From Bactericera cockerelli (taxonomy: Eukaryota; Arthropoda; Insecta; Hemiptera; Triozidae): DNA of 64,000 bases. The stretch is from assembly GCA_024516035.1 (NCBI GenBank), contig CM044963.1, positions 31,796,425 through 31,860,424 on the forward strand, read 5' to 3'. The notes below the pieces were generated by a model. It was not told the DNA's origin. It did not search any database and saw nothing but the letters and a program-made list of their open reading frames with translations. The position numbers and the translations under genes are program-made. This document shows, piece by piece, positions 1 through 18,990 of the stretch (its first letter is position 1; each line of letters begins with the position of its first letter).

Positions 1-307
1 AATAATTTTTAACCTGATAAGTGCATCTGCACATATTACAAGTTATCATATTTGTTCTTAATTTTTACCAAATTTGGAACTCGAACCACCGACCTACAGG
101 TTACAAAGTTTGTTCCACCGCTTAGTCCAGTGGTTCTCAACCTTTTTGCCATCGCGGCACACTCCGGTTGAAGTTACTTATTTTGCGGCACACCCCCCCC
201 CCCCCCCCCCCCCCCCCGTAAGAGAAAAAAAAACATGCAGGGATTTCAATGTTGGTACTTATTTATTCATTTCTGAAATAGACGAAAATTACAATCAAGT
301 GAGCTAG

Positions 308-592
308 CTAGTGTGATATTTGTGCCTGATGTGTCTTACATAGTTCAGATATGCGAGGTGGAAAACTGGAAAGACAAATCCTCATATTATCTTCAAGAGT
401 AGAAGATAGCATTTTCTGACGTCTCTTGGTTTTAATATTTGTCAAAGCAGAAAACCCGTGCTCACAAAGCCACGAAGTTGAAAATTGTAGAAGCACTCGA
501 ATTGCCTCTTTTGACAAAAGTGGGTATTCTCTTTGAATGGATACCCAAAACGAATTCAAAGACATTTCTCCAAATTTTAACTTAGCAATCAT
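308..592 (-). pseudogene. hAT transposase C-terminal dimerisation remnant
   Basis: This minus-strand frame encodes the end of a hAT transposase. YPLLSKEAIRVLLQF, LCEHGFSALTNIKTKRR and a final DNMRICLSSFPPRI segment follow the order of the hATC dimerisation domain. It is separated from the BED part by about 100 bp of non-coding sequence, whereas an intact enzyme would have several hundred catalytic residues in between. It is a remnant of the same element. Confidence 0.8.
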
Positions 593-696
593 ATGAGAGA
601 CGACAAAGCTAGACGAGAGCTTTTTCCGGAACAGTCATTTTTTTTGAGAACTTGGTTCCTGTCTTCTTGAAATCCAACAGCATTCTCTCAAAGAAT

Positions 697-1020
697 TCAA
701 TAGATACTTTTGTCTTTCAGATGACTATGCTTTGTTGTGAAATGACGATTTAATTTGCTAGGTACCATGGATTCATTACTTAATTTTTCACCACAAATCA
801 TACATTCTGGAAGTGGGTCATCATCTGTTCCTGAAGAAGTGAAACCCATCTTTAAATAACATGCATGGTATTGTCTCTTAAGAGATGCTCTTCCAGCTTT
901 AGAACTGCTAGCTCGTTTTCCCTCATCACTTTTTCTTTCACACTCACTTACATTTGAACTGGACGTAGAAGATTCTCCTGATACCTCAACACGTGGTCTC
1001 TTGATTAGAAATCTATCCAT
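697..1020 (-). pseudogene. hAT transposase N-terminal remnant with BED zinc finger
   Basis: This 107-residue reading frame begins with ATG at 1020. It has a Ser-rich lead and then a BED-type zinc finger, with the CMIC cysteine pair near residues 73-76 and a C-terminal HFTTKH histidine pair. The surrounding sequence resembles the ZBED/FAM200/SCAND3-like domesticated hAT proteins of animals, as I know the family. The catalytic RNase-H-like part that should follow is absent and the frame stops at the deletion. It is a fossil of the element's transposase and should not be annotated as a host gene. Confidence 0.75.
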
Positions 1021-1519
1021 TTTAATCCGACACTCAGAATATTTAGATCAAATTAAATTATTCATAAGACGATACCTAGTAATTAATAGGTAATAATTGA
1101 AAACAATCCCAGTGATAACTGATAAGAAAGATTTTTAGTAAAAGTAAACAAAAGAATCTCGCATGCGCTGAACTCCCCCCTTCCTCTTCCTCTTCCTCTT
1201 GTCAGCAGGGTGTTTAGTTGCTGACTATTGCGCATAGAATGCGCTAATAGTATTGAATTGACATTTCCTCTTCTTTGCATTGACCTAGGTACCTATCTAT
1301 GATTTATGATCAGAACACCGAGTTCATTGCTTTGTTTAATTTTTTTTTCTTTTTTAATTAGTTATATTGTCTGCTAATTTAGTCATATTATTATCTCTCT
1401 TTTTTTTCATCAAAATCTCGCGGCACACCTAAAAGAAGCTCGCGGCACACCAGTGTGCCGCGGCACACTGGTTGAGAATCTCTGGCTTAGTCGATCAAGC
1501 TACTGAGGTAGGTTATCCC

Positions 1520-10155
<8,636 letters not shown>

Positions 10156-11055
10156 CTGAAAGAATAAAAAGAAAACATCTTTATTAAATAATAATAATAA
10201 ATTCAAGACTACCTACCCATTAGGTCAATGCACTTTACACTACATTGCTTTTAATATAATAGGTGAATAGCTGGGCTCTGGTGTGGTTAGGAATGTTTAC
10301 CACTTTGTTGTGTTATTATTTTTACCTACTTGACCTGGTTTTGTAGAGTTTTGGTGAAAACTCCTTATCATTAAAACTGCAAGCTAATGAGATCTATTGT
10401 GACCAGTTGATTCTATTTGGTTATAATATCCTGATTTTAATAACTCATTTTCAGGACAGGGATTTATATTCTATTCTTATGTATTTCTTCTTGGATACAT
10501 TAACCTCATCCAGCCTGGGTTGGGCCAGAAATGAAAGCCTCATGTGTTGGGAGGAATCAGCATTTTTTGTAAGAAAATTCTGGCCAACCTGGGATCAAAA
10601 TTGGGATCTCTGGATCACGAGCAGTAGTTACTACTACTGCTTCACTACAAATATCAGAATTTGGTGTGTTGGAAAATGTTGAGAATTACCAAGAAAAAAA
10701 AGCTTTGGGATTCTAGTAAGGCATATTCACTCAGGGTCCTCGTAGTGAATTTTTTTTTTTCTTCAAAAAATAATTGGCAAGAGATGTGTCAAATGTCACC
10801 TAAATTCAAAGTTGCAGTTAAATACCTACCAATGGAAATTACTTACAAGAGTGTATGTTGGGGAGCAAACTACAAAAATACATGTTCAATCCATACTGCA
10901 AATTTTGTCAGCTTGATATCAATGGTAGCAAACAAAAAGATTTAAACCATCTATTCTTTCAGGATTGTGGTAAATCTAAGACTAGAAGAGATAATAAATC
11001 AAATCAATTAATTTTTTTCTGAAAAGAGAAAACTGATTATTATTATTATTATTAT
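10156..11055. other. No gene recognised; possible 5' PEX6 region
   Basis: AT-rich sequence with a partial 5S-SINE-like segment near 10500-10560 (TTAACCTCATCCAGCCTGGG). The missing first PEX6 exon or exons probably lie here or a little further right, but no frame gives a convincing match. Confidence 0.4.
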
Positions 11056-11275
11056 TAACTGGGGTTAGACTTCCCATTCAACAGCTTGGTCATCTCAAGA
11101 TGGGGGTGTCAAACTCACAAACCTGCTACCTACATTAACCTCACACAGCCTGGGTTGGGCTGGAATGCCAGTATCCAAAATTATTCACCTTGCTAGATAT
11201 TGCTAAGGTAACTTTGGTGATTCCACAAGAACTGTTGCATTCAACACACCATTGACACTGGGCATGGGCACACTG
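11056..11275 (-). repeat. 5S-rRNA-derived SINE, diverged copy
   Basis: The same layout as the copy at 12146-12422: ACTGGGGTTAGACTTCCCAT, CTCACAAACCTGCTACCTAC, AACCTCACACAGCCTGGG, then a diverged 5S-like block ending GCATTCAACACACCATTGAC. It is read on the minus strand with the A-rich tail at the left (TATTATTATTATT). Confidence 0.6.
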
Positions 11276-11644
11276 GCAATGGCTAAGAAAACTGAAAATT
11301 ATGATTTTTATTTTCTTGTATGAACTTTCAATTACCTTCTTTGATCTTGATGAACTTCTGTGCCCCCAGATAATATGTAAAGTTTGATTAGATAATTTTA
11401 AATATTTATTTTTATTAACAGATCGTGTGTTTGTAGATGATCAGAAATGGTACATAAGTTGGTAGTTAATTGCTTGAAATTTGAAACAGTTGAAAAATAT
11501 AATATTATACCCTCTATTCTTTTATCTTTTTATTGAGTTTTATTATTTTTTAAAAAGTTCGCGCTTATAAATTAGGCGCTTTTTCAAATTCGCCATAATA
11601 TAAGCAGCCGCTAGAGTGCGCTATTTGAAAAGAGGGTGCGGCGT

Positions 11645-11815
11645 CATACAACACAAGTTCGCACAGCATAATGGTCTTTCAGCATAAAATATCGATAATC
11701 GAATTCAAATTTGAAAAATCGTGTTCGTACAACACAATCACATTCAACACAACGGTTACACAGCACAATTTCGTACAACATAATGAACGCACAGCATAAC
11801 CGATTAATCGAAAAA
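11645..11815. repeat. Quasi-periodic ACAACACAA/ACAGCATAA repeat
   Basis: Short variants of ACAACACAA, ACAGCATAA and ACAGCACAA recur about every 15-20 bp, often preceded by TTCG. A similar block lies at 20663-20790. Both blocks also contain ATCGATT/AATCGAT motifs. No coding potential is visible. Confidence 0.45.
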
Positions 11816-12026
11816 AACTTCATTGTATAGACTATGGATGTAGGGGAAGTAGGCACACGGGATTTTTCCCAAATCTCTAGTAAAATATCCCACGATATTT
11901 TTAAAAAAATCCTTTAAAAGTAAATATCGCAAAAGCTTAATAAGACCTGGAACATGTTTATTTTATTAATTATTTAACTAATTTTAAGGGTAATTTAAAA
12001 GACAAAATCGAGATGGATACATTAGT

Positions 12027-12141
12027 CACCGTGGCCGAGTGGGTAACGCACTAGACTTGCACGTACGTTGACCTGAGTTCGATCACCGCAGGACAGGATT
12101 TTTTTCCACTCATACAGTCATACATCGTAAGGAAAAATGAG

Positions 12142-12172
<31 letters not shown>

Positions 12173-12540
12173 AAGTGGGGTCAAACGTCGCTTTCAACTG
12201 CCATGGTCATATCACGACGGGGGTTTTACCCTCCATTCGCAGGAAACTCACAAACCTGCTACTCACATTGACCTCACCCAGCCTGAGTGGGGCCGGGAAA
12301 AGCCAGCGTCACGAGAATTAGAATTTGAATGGTCACCCATCCAAGTCTTAACCTCGCTGGATGTCGCTTAACTTCGGTGTTCTGAAGGGAACCGGTGTAT
12401 TCAACATGCCATCGACGCTGGCTGAGTAGCTTTTTTAATGTGAGAAACTACCTTAAAGATATGGAACCCCAAAATTATAGACATTAAACCCCAGTAAAAA
12501 TAAATAAAATCAATATTAATCATTTTTGTCGCGTGCGGCA
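12027..12540 (+). repeat. tRNA-derived SINE interrupted by a 5S-derived SINE
   Basis: GTCACCGTGGCCGAGTGGG supplies the A box and GAGTTCGATCACC the B box. The body ATTTTTTTCCACTCATACAG...GAAAAATGAGTAGC stops at 12145, where a 5S-derived SINE starts. It resumes at 12423 with a second TGAGTAGC. The related full copy at 27225-27494 shows the uninterrupted structure. Confidence 0.75.
12146..12422 (-). mobile_element. 5S-rRNA-derived (SINE3-type) SINE
   Basis: Read on the minus strand, the element begins at 12422 with a block closely matching the 3' two-thirds of eukaryotic 5S rRNA: ACACCGGTTCCC, CACCGAAGTTAAGCG and ACTTGGATGGGTGACC in order. A body with GGGGTGAGGT-like and TGATATGACCATGGCAGTTG segments follows, then TTAAACCCCA-type sequence and a poly(A) tail (T run 12146-12172). 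It is flanked by the duplication TGAGTAGC (12138-12145, 12423-12430). The 5S region carries the internal pol III promoter in this SINE class. Confidence 0.85.
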
Positions 12541-12549
12541 CTTATAAAG

Positions 12550-12900
12550 GGGTATTCACAAACATCTATTCAAATAAACCTCACCCAGCCTGAGTGGGGC
12601 GGGAATAATAATAATGTGTTTCTTTGTGTTATTATGTCACAATTTTAGTGGGTAGCTCAGAATTATAGGACTTTTCCATATCTTTAATAACCCAATATCT
12701 TATTTTTGCCTATAATCCCGCCACTGGTCGCTGCTAACATTAAAGCAGCTAAAATCCTGCTCCGCTGGGGATTGAACCCAGATCACCGTGCGTGCAATGA
12801 CTAGCGCGCTAACTCACTCGGCCACGGTGACTACTGTGGGGCGGGAATAGTCAGGAACACGAGCATTTGAATTCGAATGGTGACTTATCCGAGTTTTATT
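12550..12900 (-). repeat. 5S-derived SINE fragment split by a tRNA-derived SINE
   Basis: AACCTCACCCAGCCTGAGTG up to 12607 and the continuation GGCGGGAATAGTCAGGAACA...GTGACTTATCCGAGTTTTAT from 12836 are two halves of one 5S-derived SINE. The 14-bp GTGGGGCGGGAATA is duplicated on both sides of the inserted tRNA-SINE (12594-12607 and 12836-12849). Confidence 0.75.
12608..12835 (-). mobile_element. tRNA-derived SINE inserted in a 5S-derived SINE
   Basis: On the minus strand it starts GTAGTCACCGTGGCCGAGTG (A box), then GGGTTCAATCCCC (B box), then the family body, ending in GTCCTATAATTCTGAGCTAC and CCACTAAAATTGTGACATAA. It is flanked by the 14-bp target duplication described for the host SINE. It is the same family as 27225-27494, 14100-14360, 17020-17158 and 30855-31070. 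Confidence 0.8.
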
Positions 12901-13635
12901 TTTTTACTTCATTGCTTAATTTCAGGATCTTTTTTACTTCCGAGAAATTTCTAATATTAGAAATCGGAAGTATTGTGTTCGTTTTTGTAAAAAAAAATAT
13001 TTTTTTGCTCCGATTTCAATTTTTTTCATATTTCTGGACGTTTCATAACCTACTGAGTAAATTTGGTTTTGTGTCCGTCTGTCGGTCTGTCGATCTGTTA
13101 AAACGATTCCTTGTAACGCGCAAATCTCAGAAACTACTCGACCGATTTTGTTGAAATTTTGCACATATCTAGGAGACATTCTGTAGATGGTCCCATTTTA
13201 AATTCATCGAATTCGTACTAGCGGCTCTGGGTGAAAGAGACCATGCGCCTGACCACTAACTTTTTACTTAAACGCTTATATCTCGTGAACGATACACCCG
13301 ATTTTGATGAAATTTTGTAAGAATATGCATATTACTGTTTTACTTAAGTTATTTATATTTATTTTTAAATTAATTATAATTTGACTCTGCTGTATAAGAA
13401 AATCCGAAATTTCGGACAAAAAAGTCAAAAAATAAGGACTACGACTTGCCGATACAGAATTTTTTGTGGAATCTAGAATGTAGAAAAAACGGTTTTCTAC
13501 CATATAAATCAAATTTGAAGAAAATCGGTTCAGTCGTTTTGAAGATACAATTAATTTTGTATAAAATCTCAAAATTGGCACGTGTTAACAATGTGAAACA
13601 ATCACGAGGAAGTATTGTGTCCATAATTGGCAGTG

Positions 13636-13895
13636 TTTTTTTTTTATTGAGTTTAATATGGCTTTCAGCTGCATGGTCATATCACACGGGGGTTCACCCT
13701 CCATTCGCTCGAAATTCACAAACCAGCAATGCAAATTAACTTCACCCAGCTTCAGTGAGGTCGGGAATAGCCAATATCAGGAGGGTTCTAAATTGAATGG
13801 TCACTCACCCATGTCCTAACCTCGCTGCACGTTGCTTAACTTTAGAGACAAAACGAGAACTGGTTTATTCAACGTACCCTCGACGCTAGGGTTAC
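13636..13895 (-). repeat. 5S-derived SINE in the foldback centre
   Basis: The T run abuts the left arm end, then TATGGCTTTCAGCTGCATGG, TTCACCCAGCTTCAGTGAGG, GTCACTCACCCATGTCCTAA and TTTATTCAACGTACCCTCGA follow the family layout. It is diverged relative to 12146-12422. Confidence 0.7.
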
Positions 13896-14099
13896 TGGAC
13901 ATCCTCTTCCTAGTCTTCCTAAAAGAAGTCTATCCTATACCTACCGTTTTTGAGATATTTTATTCAGACGGACGGATAGATACACGTCTGAAACCTTGGA
14001 TTTTGTCTCTGAGGGCACTAAAAAGTATTTTGGCACTTAAAACTGACTACCTATCGAAAATTTTGGGTGATTCCCTTACTTTCCTTTCTATAAGATAAG

Positions 14100-14360
14100 G
14101 GTAGTCACGGTTGCCCAGTGGGTTACCGCTCTTGGCTTGCTTGCAGCGTGCACGGTGACCTGGGTTCGATCCCCAGCACGGCAGGATTTTTTCGGGTCTG
14201 TACTTGCATGTCCGGGGTCCACTCATACCTCGTGAGGAAACATGAGTAGCTACTTTAATATGAGCAGCGTAGAGTGGCGAAATTATAAGCAGATAAGGAT
14301 TATACCGGATACGGAAAAGTCCTTTAATTCTGCTCTTTTATTACACATTTATTTAAATTA
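14100..14360 (+). repeat. tRNA-derived SINE
   Basis: GTCACGGTTGCCCAGTGGG (A-box region) and GACCTGGGTTCGATCCCC (B box) are followed by the family body GTCCGGGGTCCACTCATACC, CTCGTGAGGAAACATGAGTA and AAAAGTCCTTTAATTCTGCT. It ends in AT-rich sequence before the right foldback arm. Confidence 0.75.
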
Positions 14361-15134
14361 TTATTATAAGATAAGGAAAGTAAAAATACACTGCCAATTA
14401 TGGACACAATACTTCCTCGTGATTGTTTCACATTGTGTACACGTGCATTTTTTGAGTTTTTATACTAAATTACTTGTATCTCCGAAACGGCTGAACCGAT
14501 TTTCTTCAAATTTGTTTTATATGATAGAAAACCGTTTTTTTTACATTCTAGATTCTACAAAAAATTCTGTATCGGCAAGTCGTGGTTCTTATTTTTTGAC
14601 TTTATTGTCCAAAATTTCGGTTTTTCTTAAATATCAGAGTCAAATTATAATTAATTAAAAAGAAAATATAAAAAGCCTGTGTAAAACAATAATATGCATA
14701 TACATACAAAATTTCATCAAAATCGGGTGTACCGTTAACGAGATATAAGCATTTAAGTAAAAAGTTAGTGGTCAGGCGCATGGTCTCTTTCACCCAGAGC
14801 CGCTAGTACGAATTCGATGAATTTAAAATGGGACCATCTACAGAATGTCTCCTAGATGTGTGCAAAATTTCATCAAAATCGGTCGAGTAGTTTCCGAGAT
14901 TTGCGCGTTACAAGGAATCGTTTTAACAGACAGACAGACCGACAGACAGACACAAAACCAAATTTGCTCAGGAGGTTATGAAACGTCCAGAAATATGAAA
15001 AAAATTGAAATCGGAGCAAAAAAATATTTTTTTTTACAAAAACGAACACAATACTTCCGATTTCTAATATTAGAAATTTCTCGGAAGTAAAATGACAGAG
15101 GTTACCTTCAAGCATTTTATAAATAGATATTATG

Positions 15135-16452
15135 TATATGAAAAGTGTCCCACCAAAGTTGGACACCTCAAATTACTCGGCTCCTGAAAGATTTTTTGTA
15201 AAATAAAAAAATCAAAGGTACGTGCATGTCCTAATTATGCGGTTTCAGTCATGAATTTTTTTATACAGGGAGGTTCAAAAGTCAGAAATTGAGGTGTCAA
15301 CTTTCGATTTTTAAATGAATCGACATGAATTTTATTTGATAATTTAACTTCTAAATGGTTTCTGAGTACTTTTTCAAACTAAAATATTACATACAGGGTG
15401 GGTTTTTTTGACCAATTTTTTCTTCTTCTAAATCTCGAAAAATTCGATTTCGTTTAATTTTTTCGATAACAAGAATAGAAAGTGTTTGTGTAATGAAAAC
15501 ACGCACCTTCAATTGGTAGCAATTTTTTTATACAGGGTGGTTCATAAGTGAAATAATGACTTGATTTTTTTTAAAACCGAGTTATTTTTAAAACCGAGTT
15601 TTTTTTTTAAAAAATTGCGGATTAAGAATCTTCGCCTAATTTTACACAATTTTGGTTGATCATATCGAAAAACAAAACTAAAGTGTTGTACAGGGTGAGA
15701 CATAATTTTTTTGCAACACCCTTTCTATGGGTAGTCAAAGAGACTTAAAATTAAAAATCCATTTTCAATTTTGTGCTTACACCTACCTATTTTTCATTTC
15801 AAGTTTTAAAATCATTCAGTGTGGACACCAAATTGAAAATGGCTTAAAAAAATGGCGTTTTTTACTTGTTTTTTCCCCCGATTCAAAGTCTTCGTTGAAT
15901 TCTATACAACTTCGAGTACTCACAAGATAGTTTAAGAGAATATCTACAGGTTGGTCCATGCGACAATATTAGTTTAAACACCATAACTTTTTAATTTAAA
16001 AAAACCGAAGTTTTGCTTGCATTTTAAGTATTTCTGTTCAATTCTACGACTCTTTTACTGATGCCCACAAACAGTGTGTTGCAAAAAAATTATGTCTCAC
16101 CCTGTAGGTTTGTTTTTTGATATGACTAACGAAAAATTGGGCGGAGATTCTTAATTCGTAATAAAAAATTAAAAAAAAACAAGTAATTATTTTACTTATG
16201 AACCACCCTGTATGAAAATTCTTGCTGCAAATTGAAAATGCGTGTTTTCATTACACAAACAAAATTCAGGTCGATTCATTAAATCGAAAGTTGACACCTC
16301 AATTTCTGACTTATGAACCTTCCTGTATAAAAAAATTCATGACTGAAACCGCATGATTAAAACATGTACCCTTGAATTTTTTATTTTTCAAAAACTCTTT
16401 CATGGGCCGGGTAATTTGAGGTGTCCAACTTTGGTGGGACACTCTGTATATC
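15135..16452. mobile_element. Modular inverted-repeat element with ACAGGGTG motifs
   Basis: The tips are inverted copies: AGTGTCCCACCAAAGTTGGA at the left and TCCAACTTTGGTGGGACACT at the right. The left arm is about 580 bp and the right about 370 bp. TACAGGGTGG-type motifs sit at about 15268, 15390, 15530 and 15690 in the left arm. In inverted form they sit at about 16100, 16203 and 16320 in the right arm, with a tip copy near 16441. The right arm lacks one module relative to the left. No transposase is present. Confidence 0.7.
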
Positions 16453-17015
16453 TCGAACTTTTTAGAACCCGTCCCTAATTTACAAGTAAGTAATGTCAAC
16501 TCGAGTGACATTTCCCCGTATTTCGGGTGAGAGTCGAAGGTTCAGGCGTAAAATGTTTCTACAGCCGAAACGGTAACAGATGGGCAAAATCTGACTCTTG
16601 TCGACCCCCCTCCCCCTCAACCGATCACACTATTGCAAAAAGTCATCAAAGGCATAGCCGAAGTTGTGGACTGCCGTCCAGACTTAAGGCTTTCTGGTGT
16701 GACGAATGGAAGTATAGTGATGGATAATTGAGGTTCCCGTCTAGAGTCGTCTTTAGCTTGCCCAGTATCGAGGTATTCTACCAAGCAGGATAGACTTATC
16801 CTGGTTGAGTTGAGGTCTGCCTCTACTAGGTAGGAGCCTGCGCTGCGGTCGAGTGTTCTTTCCTAGCCGGCCTAAAAACAATAGGTAAAATTCTAAGACC
16901 CCAATGAACATGTAACATACTAATAACAATTTTGAAGAATCCGGTCGGGTGCTATCGCTTAACAGACAGACAAACGAAAGCCAAATCGTCCAGTACCCAA
17001 GTTAAAACAGAACCT
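16453..17015. other. No gene recognised
   Basis: A stretch of higher GC than its surroundings (CGACCCCCCTCCCCCTCAAC, TCCTAGCCGGCC). I see no open reading frame of note and no family resemblance. It may be an older repeat. Confidence 0.35.
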
Positions 17016-17019
17016 CGTC

Positions 17020-17158
17020 TCTAGTGAGGTCGCTTATTCCTCATGAGTTATGAGTGGACCCCAGACATCCAAGCAGAAAATTTCTGCGCTGCCGGGAATC
17101 GAACCCAGGTCACCCTACTTGCTAGCCTACTCCACTCGGTCACAGTGACTACTTAATA
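17020..17158 (-). repeat. tRNA-derived SINE head
   Basis: In antisense: GTCACTGTGACCGAGTGGAG (A-box region), ACCTGGGTTCGATTCCCGG (B box) and the body CTTGGATGTCTGGGGTCCAC. It is a partial copy of the family at 27225-27494. Confidence 0.7.
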
Positions 17159-17852
17159 AAGTATTAAGCAGTGATTCCCATCCTATAATGCTGATGTGCT
17201 ATAAAATTTCTGAAGATAAGAAAAAGCCCTCATAATTAGTTGGGTTCAATACAAAATCTCTTTCTTTTTATAGACATCTTCAAAATTTTGTCTGCGGCTA
17301 AGTCCAATATCTTTGATTTATTCATGCTAAGTGTGCCGCGATGCTAAAAATGTTAAGAACCACTGCTTGGCCATTTTATCTTTCTGGCTGCTCTGGTAAC
17401 TGTAAAATTGACATTAACAGTGACAGACGAATGAAGTGTCACTGATAATGTCAATTTTACAGTCTAATTAATTGGGAACCAGGTTATTTTCTCCACCTAT
17501 GAAACGTTGAATACAAAAATGCAACTGTATTTTTACAAGCTATAGGTGGTGGCTGTTTGTTTTGTCTGGGAAATAGAGAACATCAGAATTTCAATTTTTT
17601 TTTTTTTTTTCTTTTATTGTAATAATTAAGTTTACATTGTTTAGAAGTGGGTTAACATGAAACATGGTTGCCTAGACAATCTTAATCAGGGTGTAAATGA
17701 ATAATAATACAGGTAGGCAGCAGAAGAGCCAGATAGCCGGAGGCAACAGAAGAGCCGGATGGCCGGAGGCAGCAGAAAATCCAGATGTCCTGAGGCAGCG
17801 GGAGTCACTTAAAGATTTGCACAGCAAGTCTCTGAAAGCAAAAAGATAGATA

Positions 17853-18236
17853 ATTGAATGGGTGAGTAGAAGAACCAGGAATGTCAAAAATCGACTTTTC
17901 AGGAAAGCAGAAATAAGATTTGTCTTATTTTTGCTTTCCTGATGCTAATGAGTATAATAAAATTAAATTTTACATTCCTTGTTATTCGACAAGATTCTCA
18001 CAACTAGGTACTAATACCGCTAGCAAAAGTGGTCAGTGATTTTGTTACATTCGTTGTTTTACATCAGATTTTTTTTTCCGCTTCCCCCACTTTAAAATCG
18101 AAAAAAATTATACTTTTAAGGGGTATTTCTCCTTCATATTCACAGAGATGGTAGAAAAGAGTACATTCTTTCTTATTCTACGAAGAAAAAAAAATCGATT
18201 TCTGACATTCCTGGTTCTTCTACTCACCCATTCAAT
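17853..18236. mobile_element. 384-bp MITE with TA target site
   Basis: The inverted ends read ATTGAATGGGTGAGTAGAAG at the left and CTTCTACTCACCCATTCAAT at the right, extending to about 38 bp with AACCAGGAATGTCA. TA dinucleotides flank both sides (17851-17852, 18237-18238), as in Tc1/mariner-type MITEs. An internal hairpin, TCAGGAAAGCAGAAATAAG and its complement, lies next to the left end. No coding capacity. Confidence 0.75.
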
Positions 18237-18589
18237 TATTATTATTAAACACTTAATTGGATATACATAGACATAATTATGTACAGTACAAATAATTATT
18301 ATAAGAATTAAATAATGGAAACAATAATGGAAAGGAAAAAAATAATGTATACAATAGAGTGGTTTTTTAGGGTCCTTTCAATTATCCAGACTTTTATATA
18401 GGACCTTGATTATCCAGCATATGGGCATACCCCTAGTAGACATTAATCCAGATAATGAAGGTTCTACTGTATTGTAAGGTGGAATAGAGAGATAAGTGAA
18501 GCGAGTATTATGACTGTGGAATGAAGAGTGTATGAAATGATGAGTGAAGATATGGAGGTGAAGTCTCATTCAAAATTCTCCACAGTAAG

Positions 18590-18990
18590 CCCAATCTCAG
18601 ATGTTCTAATCTCTTATCAATTCGTAACCATTGAAGATTTTTTCATTTAGCTGAAACATGATCAAATGACTGAAACACAACACAAGCATTCTGAAATGTT
18701 TGAAGTAAATTCCCTTTGATGTTTGACATAGCAGCTCCAGTATTGAATCAAAGGAAATATAAGAGAAGTACATAGGAGCTGTTTTGTCTTGCAGGGCTAA
18801 AACCTTTGCAAATGTTTCAGGGAATGAAACTTTTGATACACTTCCTTACCAATTTGAACAGCCTGAGAGTTCCATTGAAGATCTGGATCTAAAAGTATTC
18901 CAAGATTTTTCACACAAGAAGACAAAGGAATAGGCTCAGAATTGAAAATGATAGATGGAACTGAGAAACCCAAAGTAAAATCTATAATTC
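18590..18990 (-). pseudogene. Degenerate LINE reverse transcriptase fragment
   Basis: On the minus strand, VKNLGILLDPDLQW followed by a VYQKFHSLKHLQRF helix and LLCTSLIFPLIQYW reproduces the thumb region after the RT palm in CR1/Jockey-type LINEs. Stop codons interrupt it (the first after LQRF). Weaker coding traces on the same strand reach 19820-20230. It is an old 5'-decayed copy. Confidence 0.65.

Larger units (their letters stand above)
128..1484 (-). mobile_element. Internally deleted hAT transposon (BED/ZBED-type)
   Basis: The element starts CAGTGGTTCTCAACC and ends GGTTGAGAATCTCTG, a 15-bp terminal inverted repeat with two mismatches. It is flanked by a perfect 8-bp target duplication, GCTTAGTC (120-127 and 1485-1492), the length expected for hAT. 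Only the start and end of the transposase remain on the minus strand: a BED zinc-finger N terminus (697-1020) and the C-terminal dimerisation region (308-592). The middle is gone, so this is a non-autonomous deletion derivative of 1,357 bp. A run of about 30 C residues begins near 187 and the subterminal GCGGCACAC motifs recur at 1421-1468. Confidence 0.9.
75..1519 (-). repeat. tRNA-like SINE copy split by a hAT insertion
   Basis: Bases 75-127 and 1493-1519 read together on the minus strand as one tRNA-like repeat with a B-box-like GGTTCGAGTTCC. Its two halves match the uninterrupted copy at 28385-28466. The hAT element at 128-1484 separates them and duplicated the 8 bp GCTTAGTC. Another related sequence is at 2122-2180. 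Confidence 0.6.
12932..15092. mobile_element. Foldback-like element with 704-bp inverted arms
   Basis: The left arm, 12932-13635, and the right arm, 14389-15092, are inverted copies of equal length (704 bp). Shared landmarks include ACTTCCGAGAAATTTC, TCTGTCGGTCTGTC-type sequence, TTGTAACGCGCAAATCTC, ACTTTTTACTTAAACGCTTA and AAGTATTGTGTCCATAATTG. The arm tips themselves contain a smaller palindrome, TTTCTAATATTAGAAA. The 753-bp centre holds a 5S-derived SINE and a tRNA-derived SINE but no transposase. Either one foldback transposon or two inverted copies of a 704-bp repeat is possible; a solo relative is at 7191-7689. Confidence 0.75.

Noticed and set aside
12867..13624. Frames of 60-101 codons in the foldback arms
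   Set aside because: Mirrored by equivalent frames in the opposite arm; no domain and low-complexity composition.
17160..17375. hAT MITE with ends CAGTGATTCCCATCC and GTTAAGAACCACTG
   Set aside because: Ends look hAT-like, but the flanking octamers do not match, so boundaries and identity are not supported.
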